NCBI RefSeq assembly: GCF_042648405.1
Contig: NZ_JBHRXV010000011.1
Coordinates: 186,001-250,000 of the forward strand
DNA: 64,000 nt
Direction of reading: 5' to 3'
From: Sphingoaurantiacus capsulatus
Lineage (GTDB): Bacteria > Pseudomonadota > Alphaproteobacteria > Sphingomonadales > Sphingomonadaceae
Made by a program: the position numbers and the translations under genes
Notes under the pieces: generated by a model
Seen by the model: the letters and a program-made list of their open reading frames with translations, nothing else
The model's database searches: none
What the model was told of the DNA's origin: nothing
Part shown: piece by piece, positions 51,960-62,432 of the stretch
Position numbering within the stretch: the first letter of the stretch is position 1
How the letters are laid out: every line of letters begins with the position of its first letter

Positions 51960-52680
51960 GCTGGGCGCCTTGGTGACGATCGCGCTGTTGCTGGCGAGCT
52001 GCGACGCGCGCTCGGCCGGCGAAGAGGCCGGCCATGTCATGCACGAAAGCGCGCCGGCGTCGGCCTTCCCGAAGCCGCACCGCGCCGTCGCCGACATCGT
52101 CAGCGACCAATTCTCCAACGAGGACGACCGCGACAGCGCCGGCGAGGCGGAGAAAGTGATGGCGTTGCTCGGGGTGAAGCCCGGCATGACCGTCGCCGAC
52201 ATTGGCGCGGGCAACGGCTATTACACCGTCCGCCTGTCGAAGCAGGTCGGCGAGAATGGGCGGGTGTTCGCCGAGGACATCATGCCCGCCTATGTCGACC
52301 GGCTGCGCGGTCGCGTCGAGGCGGAGGGGCTGCCCAACGTCACCGTGACGCTCGGCGAGCCGCACGACCCCAAGCTGCCGACCGGCGAGGCCGATCTCGC
52401 GCTGCTCATGCACATGTATCATGAGGTCGAGCAGCCGTTCGGCTTGCTCTGGCACCTCCACGCCGCACTGAAGCCCGGCGGAAGGGTCGCGGTCGCCGAT
52501 ATGGACCGCCCGACCAACCGCCACGGCACCCCGCCGGCGCTGCTGCGCTGCGAGCTGGCGGCGCTGGGGTATCGGCAGATCGGCTTCCACCAGCTGGCGG
52601 CGGGCAGCGGCTATCTGGCGGTGTTCGAGACGGCGGAGCCGCGGCCGAGCCCGAAGGCGGTCCAGCCCTGCAAGGGGTAG
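51952..52680 (+). CDS. Lipoprotein-signal class I SAM-dependent methyltransferase
   Basis: 242 aa. N-terminal lipobox (VTIALLLASC, about 8-17) indicates a lipid-anchored exported protein, followed by a methyltransferase fold: TVADIGAGNGYYTVRLSKQVG (SAM motif, about 79-99), MHMYHEVEQPFG and HAALKPGGRVAVADM. Export is odd because SAM is cytoplasmic; related proteins of this sort are annotated in sphingomonads and other bacteria but their role is not known to me. GTG start inside the tesB end. Confidence 0.75.
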   Translation: MTRLGALVTIALLLASCDARSAGEEAGHVMHESAPASAFPKPHRAVADIVSDQFSNEDDRDSAGEAEKVMALLGVKPGMTVADIGAGNGYYTVRLSKQVGENGRVFAEDIMPAYVDRLRGRVEAEGLPNVTVTLGEPHDPKLPTGEADLALLMHMYHEVEQPFGLLWHLHAALKPGGRVAVADMDRPTNRHGTPPALLRCELAALGYRQIGFHQLAAGSGYLAVFETAEPRPSPKAVQPCKG

Positions 52681-52693
52681 GGAGCGCTCCGTT

Positions 52694-52791
52694 CGTCATC
52701 CCCGCGAAGGCGGGGACCCAGCACAGGAAAAGGCGCCCGCCTTGCGGGCAAGTTGGTTGAGGACTGGGTTCCCGCCTTCGCGGGAATGACG
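52694..52791. repeat. GTCAT-type palindromic intergenic repeat, subfamily C
   Basis: 98-bp inverted repeat with arms CGTCATCCCCGCGAAGGCGG... (28 nt) and the near-perfect complement ending GGGAATGACG, around a roughly 42-bp centre. Same plan as the A and B copies but with a different inner palindrome. Lies at the junction of convergent genes. Confidence 0.85.
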
Positions 52792-52810
52792 GAAAGTGAG
52801 GGCAAGGCCG

Positions 52811-54592
<1,782 letters not shown>

Positions 54593-54703
54593 GGCCGGCG
54601 CTGATAGCCGGTAGGTTAACCGGCGGCAAATGCGGCGTTCAGAAGCTATTCACGGCCAAGCCTCTATGCCGACAGCCAAGTTATGCGTAGGTGGTGTGCA
54701 GTG

Positions 54704-54997
54704 ATGATCCGACCGCTCCTTCTGGCGATCGCGACGGCGACCGTTCTGGCCTCGGGCCCGGCGGGTGCGCAGTATCGCGACCAGGACGAAGCCTATAAGG
54801 CGGCGCGCTCCGGCGAGATCCGGCCGCTGGGCGAGATCATCGCGCGCGTCACCCCGAAAGTCCGCGGTTCTTTCGTCGGGTCGGATTTCGACGCCGGAAC
54901 CCGCACCTATCGCCTGAAGTATATGCGGGAAGGGTCGCTGGTCGTGGTCGATGTCGACGCCAGCACCGGCCGTGTTCTCGGCATGTCGGGCAAGTAA
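54704..54997 (+). CDS. Secreted PepSY-domain protein
   Basis: 97 aa. Signal peptide MIRPLLLAIATATVLASGPAGAQ followed by a PepSY-like unit: GEIRPLGEIIARVTPKVRG, then YRLKYMREGSLVVVDVDASTGRVL. PepSY domains are periplasmic modules often next to two-component systems. It lies 10 bp before the response regulator, so it is probably co-transcribed and may modulate the sensor. Confidence 0.8.
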   Translation: MIRPLLLAIATATVLASGPAGAQYRDQDEAYKAARSGEIRPLGEIIARVTPKVRGSFVGSDFDAGTRTYRLKYMREGSLVVVDVDASTGRVLGMSGK

Positions 54998-55007
54998 GGG
55001 AGCATCC

Positions 55008-55676
55008 ATGCGCGTCCTGATCGTCGAAGACGAACCCAACCTCGCTCGCCAGTTGCGCAGCACGCTCGAAGGCGCCGGCTATGCGGTCGACACCGCGAGC
55101 GACGGCGAGGACGGCCACTATCTGGGCTCGACCGAGAATTATGACGCCGTGGTGCTCGATCTCGGGCTTCCCGAGGTCGACGGCCTGACCGTGCTCGACC
55201 GCTGGCGCAAGGAGGGCAAGACCACGCCCGTGCTGGTGCTGACCGCGCGCGACAGCTGGTCGGACAAGGTCGCGGGCCTCGACGCCGGCGCCGATGATTA
55301 TCTCGCCAAGCCCTTCCAGACCGAGGAGTTGATCGCCCGGCTGCGCGCGCTGATCCGGCGCGCCAGCGGCAACGCCAGCTCGGAACTGACGGCGGGGCAG
55401 GTGCGGCTCGATACGCGCACCGGCCGCGTCACGCTCGCCGGCGAGCCGGTGCGGCTGACCGCGCAGGAGTACAAGCTGCTCAGCTATCTGATGCACCACA
55501 AAGGCAAGGTCGTGTCGCGCACCGAGCTGATCGAGCATATCTACGATCAGGATTTCGACCGGGATTCCAACACGATCGAGGTGTTCATCACCCGCATCCG
55601 CAAGAAGCTCGGTGCCGATCTGATCAGCACCATCCGCGGACTTGGCTACAGTCTCGACGATCCCGTCGGCGCCTGA
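55008..55676 (+). CDS. OmpR-family response regulator
   Basis: 222 aa. Receiver domain MRVLIVEDEPNLARQL with Asp in VVLDLGLPEVDG (about 51), Thr in LTARDSW and Lys in YLAKPF (about 101). C-terminal winged helix LTAQEYKLLSYLMHHKGKVVSRTELIEHIYDQDFDRDSNTIEVFITRIRKKL. ATG 55008; overlaps the sensor gene by 35 bp. PhoP/QseB-like. Confidence 0.95.
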   Translation: MRVLIVEDEPNLARQLRSTLEGAGYAVDTASDGEDGHYLGSTENYDAVVLDLGLPEVDGLTVLDRWRKEGKTTPVLVLTARDSWSDKVAGLDAGADDYLAKPFQTEELIARLRALIRRASGNASSELTAGQVRLDTRTGRVTLAGEPVRLTAQEYKLLSYLMHHKGKVVSRTELIEHIYDQDFDRDSNTIEVFITRIRKKLGADLISTIRGLGYSLDDPVGA

Positions 55677-57075
55677 CCGCCGGCCCGCGAGGGCGTGGCC
55701 GGTCGAGGCGCTGCGATTCCGCCTGCTGCGCGAAGGGTCGCTCACCCGGCGCATGCTCGTGGTGGCGGCGCTGTGGATCGCCACCCTGCTGCTGTCGGGC
55801 GGTTTTGCGCTCGACAGGGTTCTCACCGGCTCCAGCGCGCGCAGCTTCGATGCGCAGCTGAATTATGCGCTGACCGCGATGATCGCGGCGGCGGAGATCG
55901 GCCCCGAGGGCGAGCTGCTGTTCACCCGCGCGCTCGTGGATCAGCGCTTCGACCAGCCTTATTCGGGGCTCTATTATCAGGTGAGCGGCGGCGCGCATGA
56001 GCCGTTCCGCTCACGGTCCTTGTGGGACCGGGCGCTGAAGCCCGACCTCGGCAAGACCGATGTCCGCATCCACGCCTACACCAGCCTCGAATTCCCCAGC
56101 GAGCCGTTGCGCATCGTCGAGCGCGACGTGACCCTGCCGGGCTCGCCGGTAAGCTGGCGGTTCCAGGTGGCGGAAAGCACGCTCGAGCTTGAGGAGCAGG
56201 TCGCGGAGTTGCGGCGCACGCTCACCTGGTCGCTGTCGATCCTCGGCTTCGGGCTGTTCGTGCTGGCGGTGTTGCAGGCGGCCTATGGCCTGTGGCCGCT
56301 GCGCCGGGTCAGCCGGGCGATCGCCGCGATCCGGTCGGGGAACGAAACTCGCGTGCCGAGTGATTTTCCGCCTGAAATCGCGCCCTTGGTGGTCGAAATT
56401 AATGCATTGCTTGAGCATAGCGAGCGGCAGGCGGAAGAGGCGCGAACGCATGCCGGCAACCTTGCCCATGCGCTGAAGACGCCGATGAGCGTGCTCACCA
56501 ACGAGGCGGCGGCGAAGACACCCGACCTGCCCGAGGCGGTGCTGCGCGAGACGGCGACGATGCGCCGGCACGTCGACCATCATCTTGCCCGCGCCCGCGC
56601 CATCGGCCGCCGCGGCGCCAGTTCGGCACGCGCGGCAGTGTGGCCGTCGCTGGAGGCGTTGCAGCGCGCCATCGAGCGCATCCACGGCGAGCGCGAGGTC
56701 GTCATCGACATCGCCGGCGACAAGGAACTGGCGTTCGCCGGTGAGCGGCAGGACCTTGAGGAGATGATCGGCAACCTGCTCGACAACGGCGCCAAATATG
56801 GCGGCGGGCGGGTGTTCGTCAGCGTGAAGCGCGTCGGCGGCATGGTCGAGGTGACCGTCGAGGACGACGGCCCCGGCATTCCGGCGGCGGCGCGTGAGCA
56901 GCTGTTCCAGCGCGGCGCCCGCCTCGACACCGGCAAGCCCGGCACCGGCCTCGGCCTCGCCATCGTGCGCGACGTGGCGGAGATCTACGGCGGCAACGTC
57001 GAACTGGGCGAATCGGAAGACCTCGGCGGCCTCAGCGTGACCTTGCGCCTGCCGGCCGCCGCCGCTAGCCGCTGA
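55642..57075 (+). CDS. Sensor histidine kinase (PhoQ/QseC-like)
   Basis: 477 aa. TM1 about 38-57, periplasmic domain to about 190, TM2 about 193-215, HAMP-like PLRRVSRAIAAIRSGN, H-box HALKTPMSVL, N-box NLLDNGAKYG, G1 DDGPGIP and G2 GTGLGLAIV. TTG start inside the regulator gene; a shorter start near 55753 would remove TM1 and is less likely. Inner membrane; ligand unknown. Confidence 0.9.
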   Translation: MATVSTIPSAPDRRPARAWPVEALRFRLLREGSLTRRMLVVAALWIATLLLSGGFALDRVLTGSSARSFDAQLNYALTAMIAAAEIGPEGELLFTRALVDQRFDQPYSGLYYQVSGGAHEPFRSRSLWDRALKPDLGKTDVRIHAYTSLEFPSEPLRIVERDVTLPGSPVSWRFQVAESTLELEEQVAELRRTLTWSLSILGFGLFVLAVLQAAYGLWPLRRVSRAIAAIRSGNETRVPSDFPPEIAPLVVEINALLEHSERQAEEARTHAGNLAHALKTPMSVLTNEAAAKTPDLPEAVLRETATMRRHVDHHLARARAIGRRGASSARAAVWPSLEALQRAIERIHGEREVVIDIAGDKELAFAGERQDLEEMIGNLLDNGAKYGGGRVFVSVKRVGGMVEVTVEDDGPGIPAAAREQLFQRGARLDTGKPGTGLGLAIVRDVAEIYGGNVELGESEDLGGLSVTLRLPAAAASR

Positions 57076-58273
57076 CCCGCCGGGCGTCGATCGGCCAGCG
57101 CTCGAGCGTGCCGTCCTCGTCGGCGACGAAGATCGCATCGTAGAGATTGACCGTCGGGTCGCAGTGGCCCGGTTGCAGCCAGACGAGGTCGCCTGACTTC
57201 GGCGCATCGGCGGGCCAGGGCACGGCGGGATCGGAATCAATGACGGTAATGGTGCGGTCGCGCGTCAGTGCGTCGCGGGCCGCGGCGGCGAATTGCTGGA
57301 AGGTGGCAGGGTGAGCAATGCCGCCATGCTCGTCGCCCATCGAGAACCAGCGCGAGCCTTCGGGGGCGCCCGCCACGACCTTCGCAGGTGGCCCGTCGAC
57401 CGCCACCGCCTTCAGTCCGGCATCGTTGGTCACATGCGTCTTGTGCTGCGCCGAGACGATGCTCGCCGCGATGAACAGCGCCGGCTCGAACGGCCAGGGC
57501 TCGCCATCGGGTGCGCCACAGCCGTCATATTCGGCATCCATGAAGGCGTAGGAGCCGGCCTGAAGCTCGGTGAACACGCCGGCGGCGAGATCATAGGCGA
57601 ACGTGCCGGTGCCGCCGCCGGTGACGCGGGCCGGGGACAGCCCTTCGGCATTGAGCGAGTCGACCAGCGCCGCCAAGATCGCCGTCGCCGCTTCATTCGC
57701 GCTGCGGCGTGCGTCGAGGTCGGCGAGATGCTGAAGGTGGCCGAGATAGGCCTGCACGCCGTCAAAGCGCAGCGCGTTCGAGGTGGCGATGCGGCGGGCG
57801 AGCGCGACCGCCTCGGTCGGCGGGCAGCCCGCGCGGTGCAGCCCGAGATCGACATCGACGACGACGTTCAGCACGACGTCCGCTGCCCGAGCCGCCTCGG
57901 CGAGCCGGTCGACCTGCGCGTCATCGTCAGACACCACCGAGATCCGCACGCCCGTCGCCACCAGCGCCGCCAGCCGCGCCGCGCCCCACGGCGCGATCGG
58001 TGCGGTCACCAGCAGATCATCGATCCCCGCCGCCGCGAACGCCTCGGCCTCGCCAACCGTCTGGCAGCACAATCCGACCGCGCCGCCCGCGACCTGCAAT
58101 CGCCCGACCTCGGAGCATTTGTGCATCTTGCCATGCGCCCGCAGTGCCACCCCGGCGGCGTCGCAGCGCGCCTGCATGGCGGCGAGGTTGCGCATCAGCG
58201 CCGACCGCCGCACCACCAGCGCGGGGGTGAGGGGCGGCGTCACGCGGGCGAGGAAAGCGGGGAGCGTCTGCAT
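57065..58273 (-). CDS. D-threonine aldolase/D-serine dehydratase-like PLP enzyme
   Basis: 402 aa. Alanine-racemase-type PLP barrel: lysine in RAHGKMHKCSEVG, then GGGTGTF and the C-terminal metal-binding domain with SMGDEHGGI (His) and PGHCDPTVN (His-x-Cys), as in D-threonine aldolase and metal-dependent D-serine dehydratase. It acts on D-amino acids; substrate not fixed. ATG 58273 is chosen; the extended open frame upstream crosses a repeat. Its stop overlaps the histidine kinase end by 11 bp. Confidence 0.85.
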   Translation of the reverse strand: MQTLPAFLARVTPPLTPALVVRRSALMRNLAAMQARCDAAGVALRAHGKMHKCSEVGRLQVAGGAVGLCCQTVGEAEAFAAAGIDDLLVTAPIAPWGAARLAALVATGVRISVVSDDDAQVDRLAEAARAADVVLNVVVDVDLGLHRAGCPPTEAVALARRIATSNALRFDGVQAYLGHLQHLADLDARRSANEAATAILAALVDSLNAEGLSPARVTGGGTGTFAYDLAAGVFTELQAGSYAFMDAEYDGCGAPDGEPWPFEPALFIAASIVSAQHKTHVTNDAGLKAVAVDGPPAKVVAGAPEGSRWFSMGDEHGGIAHPATFQQFAAAARDALTRDRTITVIDSDPAVPWPADAPKSGDLVWLQPGHCDPTVNLYDAIFVADEDGTLERWPIDARRVSG

Positions 58274-58332
58274 CGAAATATCGTGACCTTCGTGCCCCGC
58301 CAAAGGCAAGGGCGATCCCGACTCCCCCAAGG

Positions 58333-58447
58333 CGTCATCCTGACGAAAGTCAGGATCTCGTGCAGAACTGGAACTGATGTCGATGGGCGCGCATACCAGC
58401 AGGCTCCAGCCATGCGGGACGAGATCCCGACTTTCGTCGGGATGACG
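58333..58447. repeat. GTCAT-type palindromic intergenic repeat, subfamily B copy 2
   Basis: 115-bp inverted repeat with about 28-nt arms (CGTCATCCTGACGAAAGTCA... and near-complement ending TCGGGATGACG). Closest to 17203-17304. Sits between the D-amino-acid enzyme start and tRNA-Gln, the only copy not immediately after a stop codon. Confidence 0.85.
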
Positions 58448-58519
58448 TGGTAGAGAGGAGGTTGGCGGCCCGCACGCCGTTGACAGGCAGGTTCCCTCCA
58501 CCTATCAACCCGGCCGCGT

Positions 58520-58593
58520 TGCCCCGTCGTCTAAAGGTAAGACTACGGACTCTGACTCCGTCAATCGAGGTTCGAATCCTCGCGGGGCATCCA
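58520..58593 (+). tRNA. tRNA-Gln (anticodon CTG), CCA encoded
   Basis: Acceptor TGCCCCG with CGGGGCA, anticodon loop CTCTGAC giving CTG, T arm CGAGGTTCGAATCCTCG, discriminator T and CCA. Its 3' end (58560-58593) is repeated 900 bp downstream at 59460-59493 with 4 mismatches, marking it as an integration target. Confidence 0.95.
58560..58593 (+). other. Putative attL: tRNA-Gln 3' end
   Basis: 34-bp segment covering the T arm and acceptor end of the tRNA gene, matched by 59460-59493 (30 of 34 bases identical). Standard site type for tyrosine-integrase elements, with the functional tRNA preserved on this side. Confidence 0.75.
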
Positions 58594-58639
58594 GCATTTT
58601 CCTCATAATTTGAAATTCTTAGGCGCACTGTTGCTATAA

Positions 58640-59455
58640 GTGGCGCCAGCGCGCGCCAAAAGGGGCACGCACGAAGCCGCTTCGCTTGAAGAATACGCGA
58701 TCACCGCTAACTTGGTTGCGAGGTTGATGGCGATGGGCGACGCTACGGCAAGAGGGGCGAAGGAGCAGGTAATCGCAGATGTCGCGAGGCCGTCCGGTCG
58801 TCGGCTTGGTACCATCGGTGCCTTGGTCAGCGTGGCGTACCTCTCTACGCTGGTTTATTGGATCAGCCTGCCAAAGCTTGCCCAATTACCCTACAATGAG
58901 CTCGGCGATTTCTTGGCTGGCGCCTTTGCGCCACTTGCGTTTTTGTGGCTGGTGCTCGGTTTCATCCAGCAGGGACACGAACTGCGCAACAGCGCGCGTG
59001 CTTTAAATCTCCAAGCTGACGAACTACAGAACTCGGTAACTCAGCAAGCAGCCTTGGTTGATGTGACGCGAGAGCAGCTTGAAATTGAGAGGCTAAGTCG
59101 CGAAGCTGCGGAACGTGAGGCAGACAGGCTCGCTAAGCCCCACTTAGTCCTGCACAGTGGCGGCTGGGGAAGCTCTATCCGCGGGCGCACCTATAGTTTC
59201 GACATCGAGAATTTAGGCGCGCCCTGCACGCAATTTGATCTCGCTAATCGAGAAGGCACAAGCCTGCTGCGGCACGGTTCGCTTAAAAGCGGAGCCAGGC
59301 CGACGTTTGATATCGTTTACAAGCATGATGACGCAACGCAGGAGCAGTATCTCACAGCTTCGTACATCGACGCACGTGGATTGCCGGGTAACAAACGGTT
59401 CAAGGTTTCTTTGAACGAGCATGGCCATTTCAGCGAACCTGTTGCTATAGATTGA
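58640..59455 (+). CDS. Two-TM coiled-coil protein in the tRNA-Gln island, unknown function
   Basis: 271 aa. Two adjacent membrane segments (TIGALVSVAYLSTLVYWIS, about 58-76; LAGAFAPLAFLWLVLGFI, about 90-107), then a coiled coil (HELRNSARALNLQADELQNS... to about 165) and a beta-rich C-terminal domain (about 170-271). Base composition is clearly lower in GC than its neighbours and it uses codons rare nearby (TTA, CTA, ATA, AAT). Proteins with this helix pair and LNLQADELQNSV-type coil are common as hypothetical ORFs in islands, as far as I recall. GTG 58640 is used; ATG 58727 is an alternative. No integrase is present. Confidence 0.7.
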   Translation: MAPARAKRGTHEAASLEEYAITANLVARLMAMGDATARGAKEQVIADVARPSGRRLGTIGALVSVAYLSTLVYWISLPKLAQLPYNELGDFLAGAFAPLAFLWLVLGFIQQGHELRNSARALNLQADELQNSVTQQAALVDVTREQLEIERLSREAAEREADRLAKPHLVLHSGGWGSSIRGRTYSFDIENLGAPCTQFDLANREGTSLLRHGSLKSGARPTFDIVYKHDDATQEQYLTASYIDARGLPGNKRFKVSLNEHGHFSEPVAID

Positions 59456-59459
59456 TTAT

Positions 59460-59493
59460 GTCAATTGAGGTTTGAATCCTCGCGGGACCTCCA
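59460..59493 (+). other. Putative attR: diverged copy of tRNA-Gln 3' end
   Basis: Matches 58560-58593 at 30 of 34 positions, exactly 900 bp away; three of four differences are transitions. Only the tRNA 3' part is present, so it is not a functional tRNA. It closes the small island. Confidence 0.75.
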
Positions 59494-59605
59494 CTCCAAC
59501 ACGTCGAAAATAGCGCCTCCGGCCCGCTCCATTGCGATCCGGTGACGTTCAGGTTAGCCTGTCGCCAAGTGCCGATGCTGGTTTCCGCATCGGTTGGAGT
59601 TTATA

Positions 59606-60658
59606 ATGGCGACCACCATGCCGCTCGACGCTGGCCAAGGCCGGCGCGACTCTTCTTCCGCCCCGCCGTGGGCGGAATCCGCCCGCCGCCAGCGCCGGGC
59701 CTATGCCGCGCTCGATCTCGGCACCAATAATTGCCGTTTGCTGATCGCCCGCCCGGCCCGCCAGGGTTTCTACGTCGTCGATGCCTTTTCGCGCATCGTG
59801 CGGCTGGGCGAGGGGCTGATCCAGTCGGGCAAGCTGTCGGAGGCCGCGCAGGACCGCGCCGTCGAGGCGCTGAAGATCTGCGCCGACAAGCTGCGCCGCC
59901 GCGATGTGCATATCGCGCGCAACGTCGCGACCGAGGCGTGCCGGCGCGCCACCAACGGCGCCGCCTTCATCGAGCGCGTCTATGCCGAGACCGGCATCGC
60001 GCTCGACGTCATCACCTCGGCGGAGGAAGCGCGGCTTGCCGTGCTCGGCTGCCAGACCCTGATCGAGCCGGGCACCGAACAGGCGCTGGTGTTCGATATC
60101 GGCGGCGGCAGCACCGAGCTGATCCTCGTCGACCTCTGCCCGCGCGGCCTCGTCGACATCAAGGCGTGGACCAGCGTGCCATGGGGCGTCGTCTCGCTCG
60201 CCGAGACCGAGCCGCTGCACTTCGACAGCACCGAGGCGCGGCTGGAGGCCTATGCGCGCAAGAAGCAGCGGGTGATGGATCATTTGAGCGGCTTCGCGGC
60301 GAGCATCGCCTCGCAGCTTCGCCCCGGGCTGCAGATGCTCGGCACCTCGGGCACCATCACCACGCTCGCCAGCCTGCACCTCGGCCTGCCATCCTATGAC
60401 CGGCGGCAGGTCGACGGCTGCTGGGTGCCGCACGGCTCGATGCGCGACATCTCCTCGATGCTCGCCTCGAAGTCGCCCGCCGACCGCGCACGGGTGCCGT
60501 GCATCGGCACCGAGCGCGCCGATCTGGTGGTCGCGGGCTGCGCTATCCTCGAAGCCATCCTCGACGCGTGGCCGGGCGAGAAGCTGCGCGTCGCGGATCG
60601 CGGCATCCGCGAGGGCATCCTGCGTACCCTGATGGGCCGCGACGGGTATCACGTCTGA
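59606..60658 (+). CDS. ppx: Ppx/GppA family exopolyphosphatase/guanosine pentaphosphatase
   Basis: 350 aa. ASKHA-type phosphatase motifs: AALDLGTNNCRLLIA (phosphate 1, about 37-51), VATEACRRATNG, VFDIGGGSTELIL (phosphate 2, about 163-175) and GTSGTITTLASLHLG. Short form without the C-terminal HD domain. ATG 59606 lies 7 bp after GGAG. TGATG overlap with rlmE, an arrangement conserved in many alphaproteobacteria. Confidence 0.92.
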   Translation: MATTMPLDAGQGRRDSSSAPPWAESARRQRRAYAALDLGTNNCRLLIARPARQGFYVVDAFSRIVRLGEGLIQSGKLSEAAQDRAVEALKICADKLRRRDVHIARNVATEACRRATNGAAFIERVYAETGIALDVITSAEEARLAVLGCQTLIEPGTEQALVFDIGGGSTELILVDLCPRGLVDIKAWTSVPWGVVSLAETEPLHFDSTEARLEAYARKKQRVMDHLSGFAASIASQLRPGLQMLGTSGTITTLASLHLGLPSYDRRQVDGCWVPHGSMRDISSMLASKSPADRARVPCIGTERADLVVAGCAILEAILDAWPGEKLRVADRGIREGILRTLMGRDGYHV

Positions 60659-61338
60659 TGGCGGGGTCACCGTCAGGACGCTCGCAGGGGGGCAGGGCGC
60701 GGGTGAAGACCGCGCGCGGCCGCACCGCCGCGTCGACGCGCTGGCTCGAACGCCAGTTGAACGACCCCTATGTGAAGGCGGCGAAGAGCGAGGGCTATCG
60801 CTCGCGCGCCGCCTACAAGCTCCTCGAGCTCGACGAGCGCTTCAAGCTGCTTGGCCATGCCCAGCGGGTCATCGATCTCGGCGCGGCACCGGGCGGCTGG
60901 ACGCAGGTGGTTCTGAAGAAGCGGCCGAAGGCGAAGGTCGCGGCGATCGATCTGCTGGCGATGGACCCGATTCCGGGCGTTGCCATCTTCCAGAAGGATT
61001 TCCTCGACGATGATGCCGAGGCGATGCTCGTCGCGGCGATCGAGGGCGCGCCCGACCTCATCGTCTCTGATATGGCGGCGAACACCGTCGGCCACCGCCA
61101 GACCGACCAGATCCGCACGATGGCGCTGGTCGAGACGGCGATCCACTTTGCGACGCAGGTGCTGGCCCCCAATGGCGCCTTCATCGCCAAGGTGTTCGCG
61201 GGCGGCGCCGACCCGGCGCTGGTCGCCGAGTTGAAGCGCCACTTCAAGAGCGTGAAGCACGCGAAGCCGCCGGCGAGCCGCAAGGAATCGTCGGAATGGT
61301 ATGTGATCGCGCAGGGGTTCAAGGGCGCCGCCGGTTGA
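60658..61338 (+). CDS. rlmE: 23S rRNA (uridine2552-2'-O)-methyltransferase
   Basis: 226 aa. FtsJ/RrmJ: RSRAAYKLLELDERF (catalytic Lys), IDLGAAPGGWTQVV (SAM site), VSDMAANTVGH (Asp), FIAKVF (Lys) and ESSEWY (Glu), giving the full K-D-K-E tetrad. The Arg/Lys-rich N-terminus suits RNA binding. Coupled to ppx. Confidence 0.95.
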   Translation: MAGSPSGRSQGGRARVKTARGRTAASTRWLERQLNDPYVKAAKSEGYRSRAAYKLLELDERFKLLGHAQRVIDLGAAPGGWTQVVLKKRPKAKVAAIDLLAMDPIPGVAIFQKDFLDDDAEAMLVAAIEGAPDLIVSDMAANTVGHRQTDQIRTMALVETAIHFATQVLAPNGAFIAKVFAGGADPALVAELKRHFKSVKHAKPPASRKESSEWYVIAQGFKGAAG

Positions 61339-61393
61339 ACCGCGGGGCGGGGCCTGCCACATACGCCGCCTTGCTTGATTCCGGAGACCCGCA

Positions 61394-62383
61394 ATGACCG
61401 CCCGCCAGCCCGCCGAATGGTTGCCGCATACCGCGACCTGGACGGCGTGGCCGTCGCACCCCGAGCTGTGGGAAGAGGACCTCGATCCCGCGCGCGAGCA
61501 GGTGGCGGCGCTGGTGCGCGCGATCACCGACGGCGGCGCCGGCGAGAAGGTCGAGCTGCTGTGCGCCAATGAGGATGCCGAGGCAAACGCGCGCGAAATG
61601 CTCGCCGGCGAGAATGTCGGTTTCCACCGCGTCGGCTTCGGCGACATCTGGCTGCGCGATACCGGCCCGATCTTCCTGACCAGCGAGCTGGGGCAGGTGA
61701 CGGCGGGGTTCCGCTTCAACGGCTGGGGCGGCAAATATGTGCTGGAAGGCGACGACCGTGTCGCGCCGCAGGTCGCCGCCTGGGCCGGCGTGCCGATTTC
61801 CCGTCACGACTGGGTGCTGGAGGGCGGCGCCATCGACGTCGACGGCACCGGGCTGGTGGTGACCACCGAGCAGTGCCTGCTCAACCCCAACCGCAACCGC
61901 GGCATCACCCGCGAGGAGGCCGAGGCGAAGCTGCGCCGTGACCTCGGGCTCGACCGCGTGCTGTGGCTCGGCGACGGCCTCGCCAACGATCACACCGACG
62001 GCCATGTCGACAATCTCGCGCGCTTCATCGCCGAGGGCGTGCTGGTGCTGCCCGAGGCGTCGGACGCCGACGATCCCAACCGCGATGTGTTCCGCGATGC
62101 GCTGGAGCGCGCCCGCGAAGCGCGGCTGGAGGTTGTCACGGTGCCGTCGGTCGGCCGGCTCGAGAATGAGGACGGCGACATCGTCCCGGCGAGCTACATG
62201 AACTTCTATTTGTCGAACACCGCCGTCGTCGTCCCGACCTACGGCAGCCGCCATGATGATTCGGCGGTCGAGGCGATCGGCAAGCTATTCCCCGGCCGCC
62301 GCGCCGTCGGCCTGCCGGCCAACGCCATCCTGACCGGTGGCGGGTCGTTCCACTGCATCACGCAGCAGCAGCCGGCGGCATGA
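61394..62383 (+). CDS. aguA: Agmatine deiminase
   Basis: 329 aa. Converts agmatine to N-carbamoylputrescine. Guanidino-group-modifying fold: WLPHTATWTAWP, RDTGPIFL, EGGAIDVDGTG, NDHTDGHVDN (His) and the catalytic Cys in GGGSFHCITQQQP near the end. First of the aguA-aguB pair. Confidence 0.95.
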   Translation: MTARQPAEWLPHTATWTAWPSHPELWEEDLDPAREQVAALVRAITDGGAGEKVELLCANEDAEANAREMLAGENVGFHRVGFGDIWLRDTGPIFLTSELGQVTAGFRFNGWGGKYVLEGDDRVAPQVAAWAGVPISRHDWVLEGGAIDVDGTGLVVTTEQCLLNPNRNRGITREEAEAKLRRDLGLDRVLWLGDGLANDHTDGHVDNLARFIAEGVLVLPEASDADDPNRDVFRDALERAREARLEVVTVPSVGRLENEDGDIVPASYMNFYLSNTAVVVPTYGSRHDDSAVEAIGKLFPGRRAVGLPANAILTGGGSFHCITQQQPAA

Positions 62384-62386
62384 GTT

Positions 62387-62409
62387 TCCCCTCCCCCTCG
62401 GGGAGGGGA
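62387..62409. repeat. Solo hairpin arm of the DUF559-cassette repeat family
   Basis: 23-bp palindrome; 22 of its bases are identical to the outer part of cassette 2's right arm (36845-36866). It sits between aguA and aguB with no nuclease gene, as a stand-alone hairpin. The following AAGGAG serves aguB. Confidence 0.8.
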
Positions 62410-62432
62410 GTTAAGCGCAAGGAGTCGAGGAT

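Noticed and set aside
58274..58501. N-terminal extension of the D-threonine aldolase-like frame.
   Set aside because: It runs through the GTCAT-type repeat and lacks homology; ATG 58273 gives the normal start.
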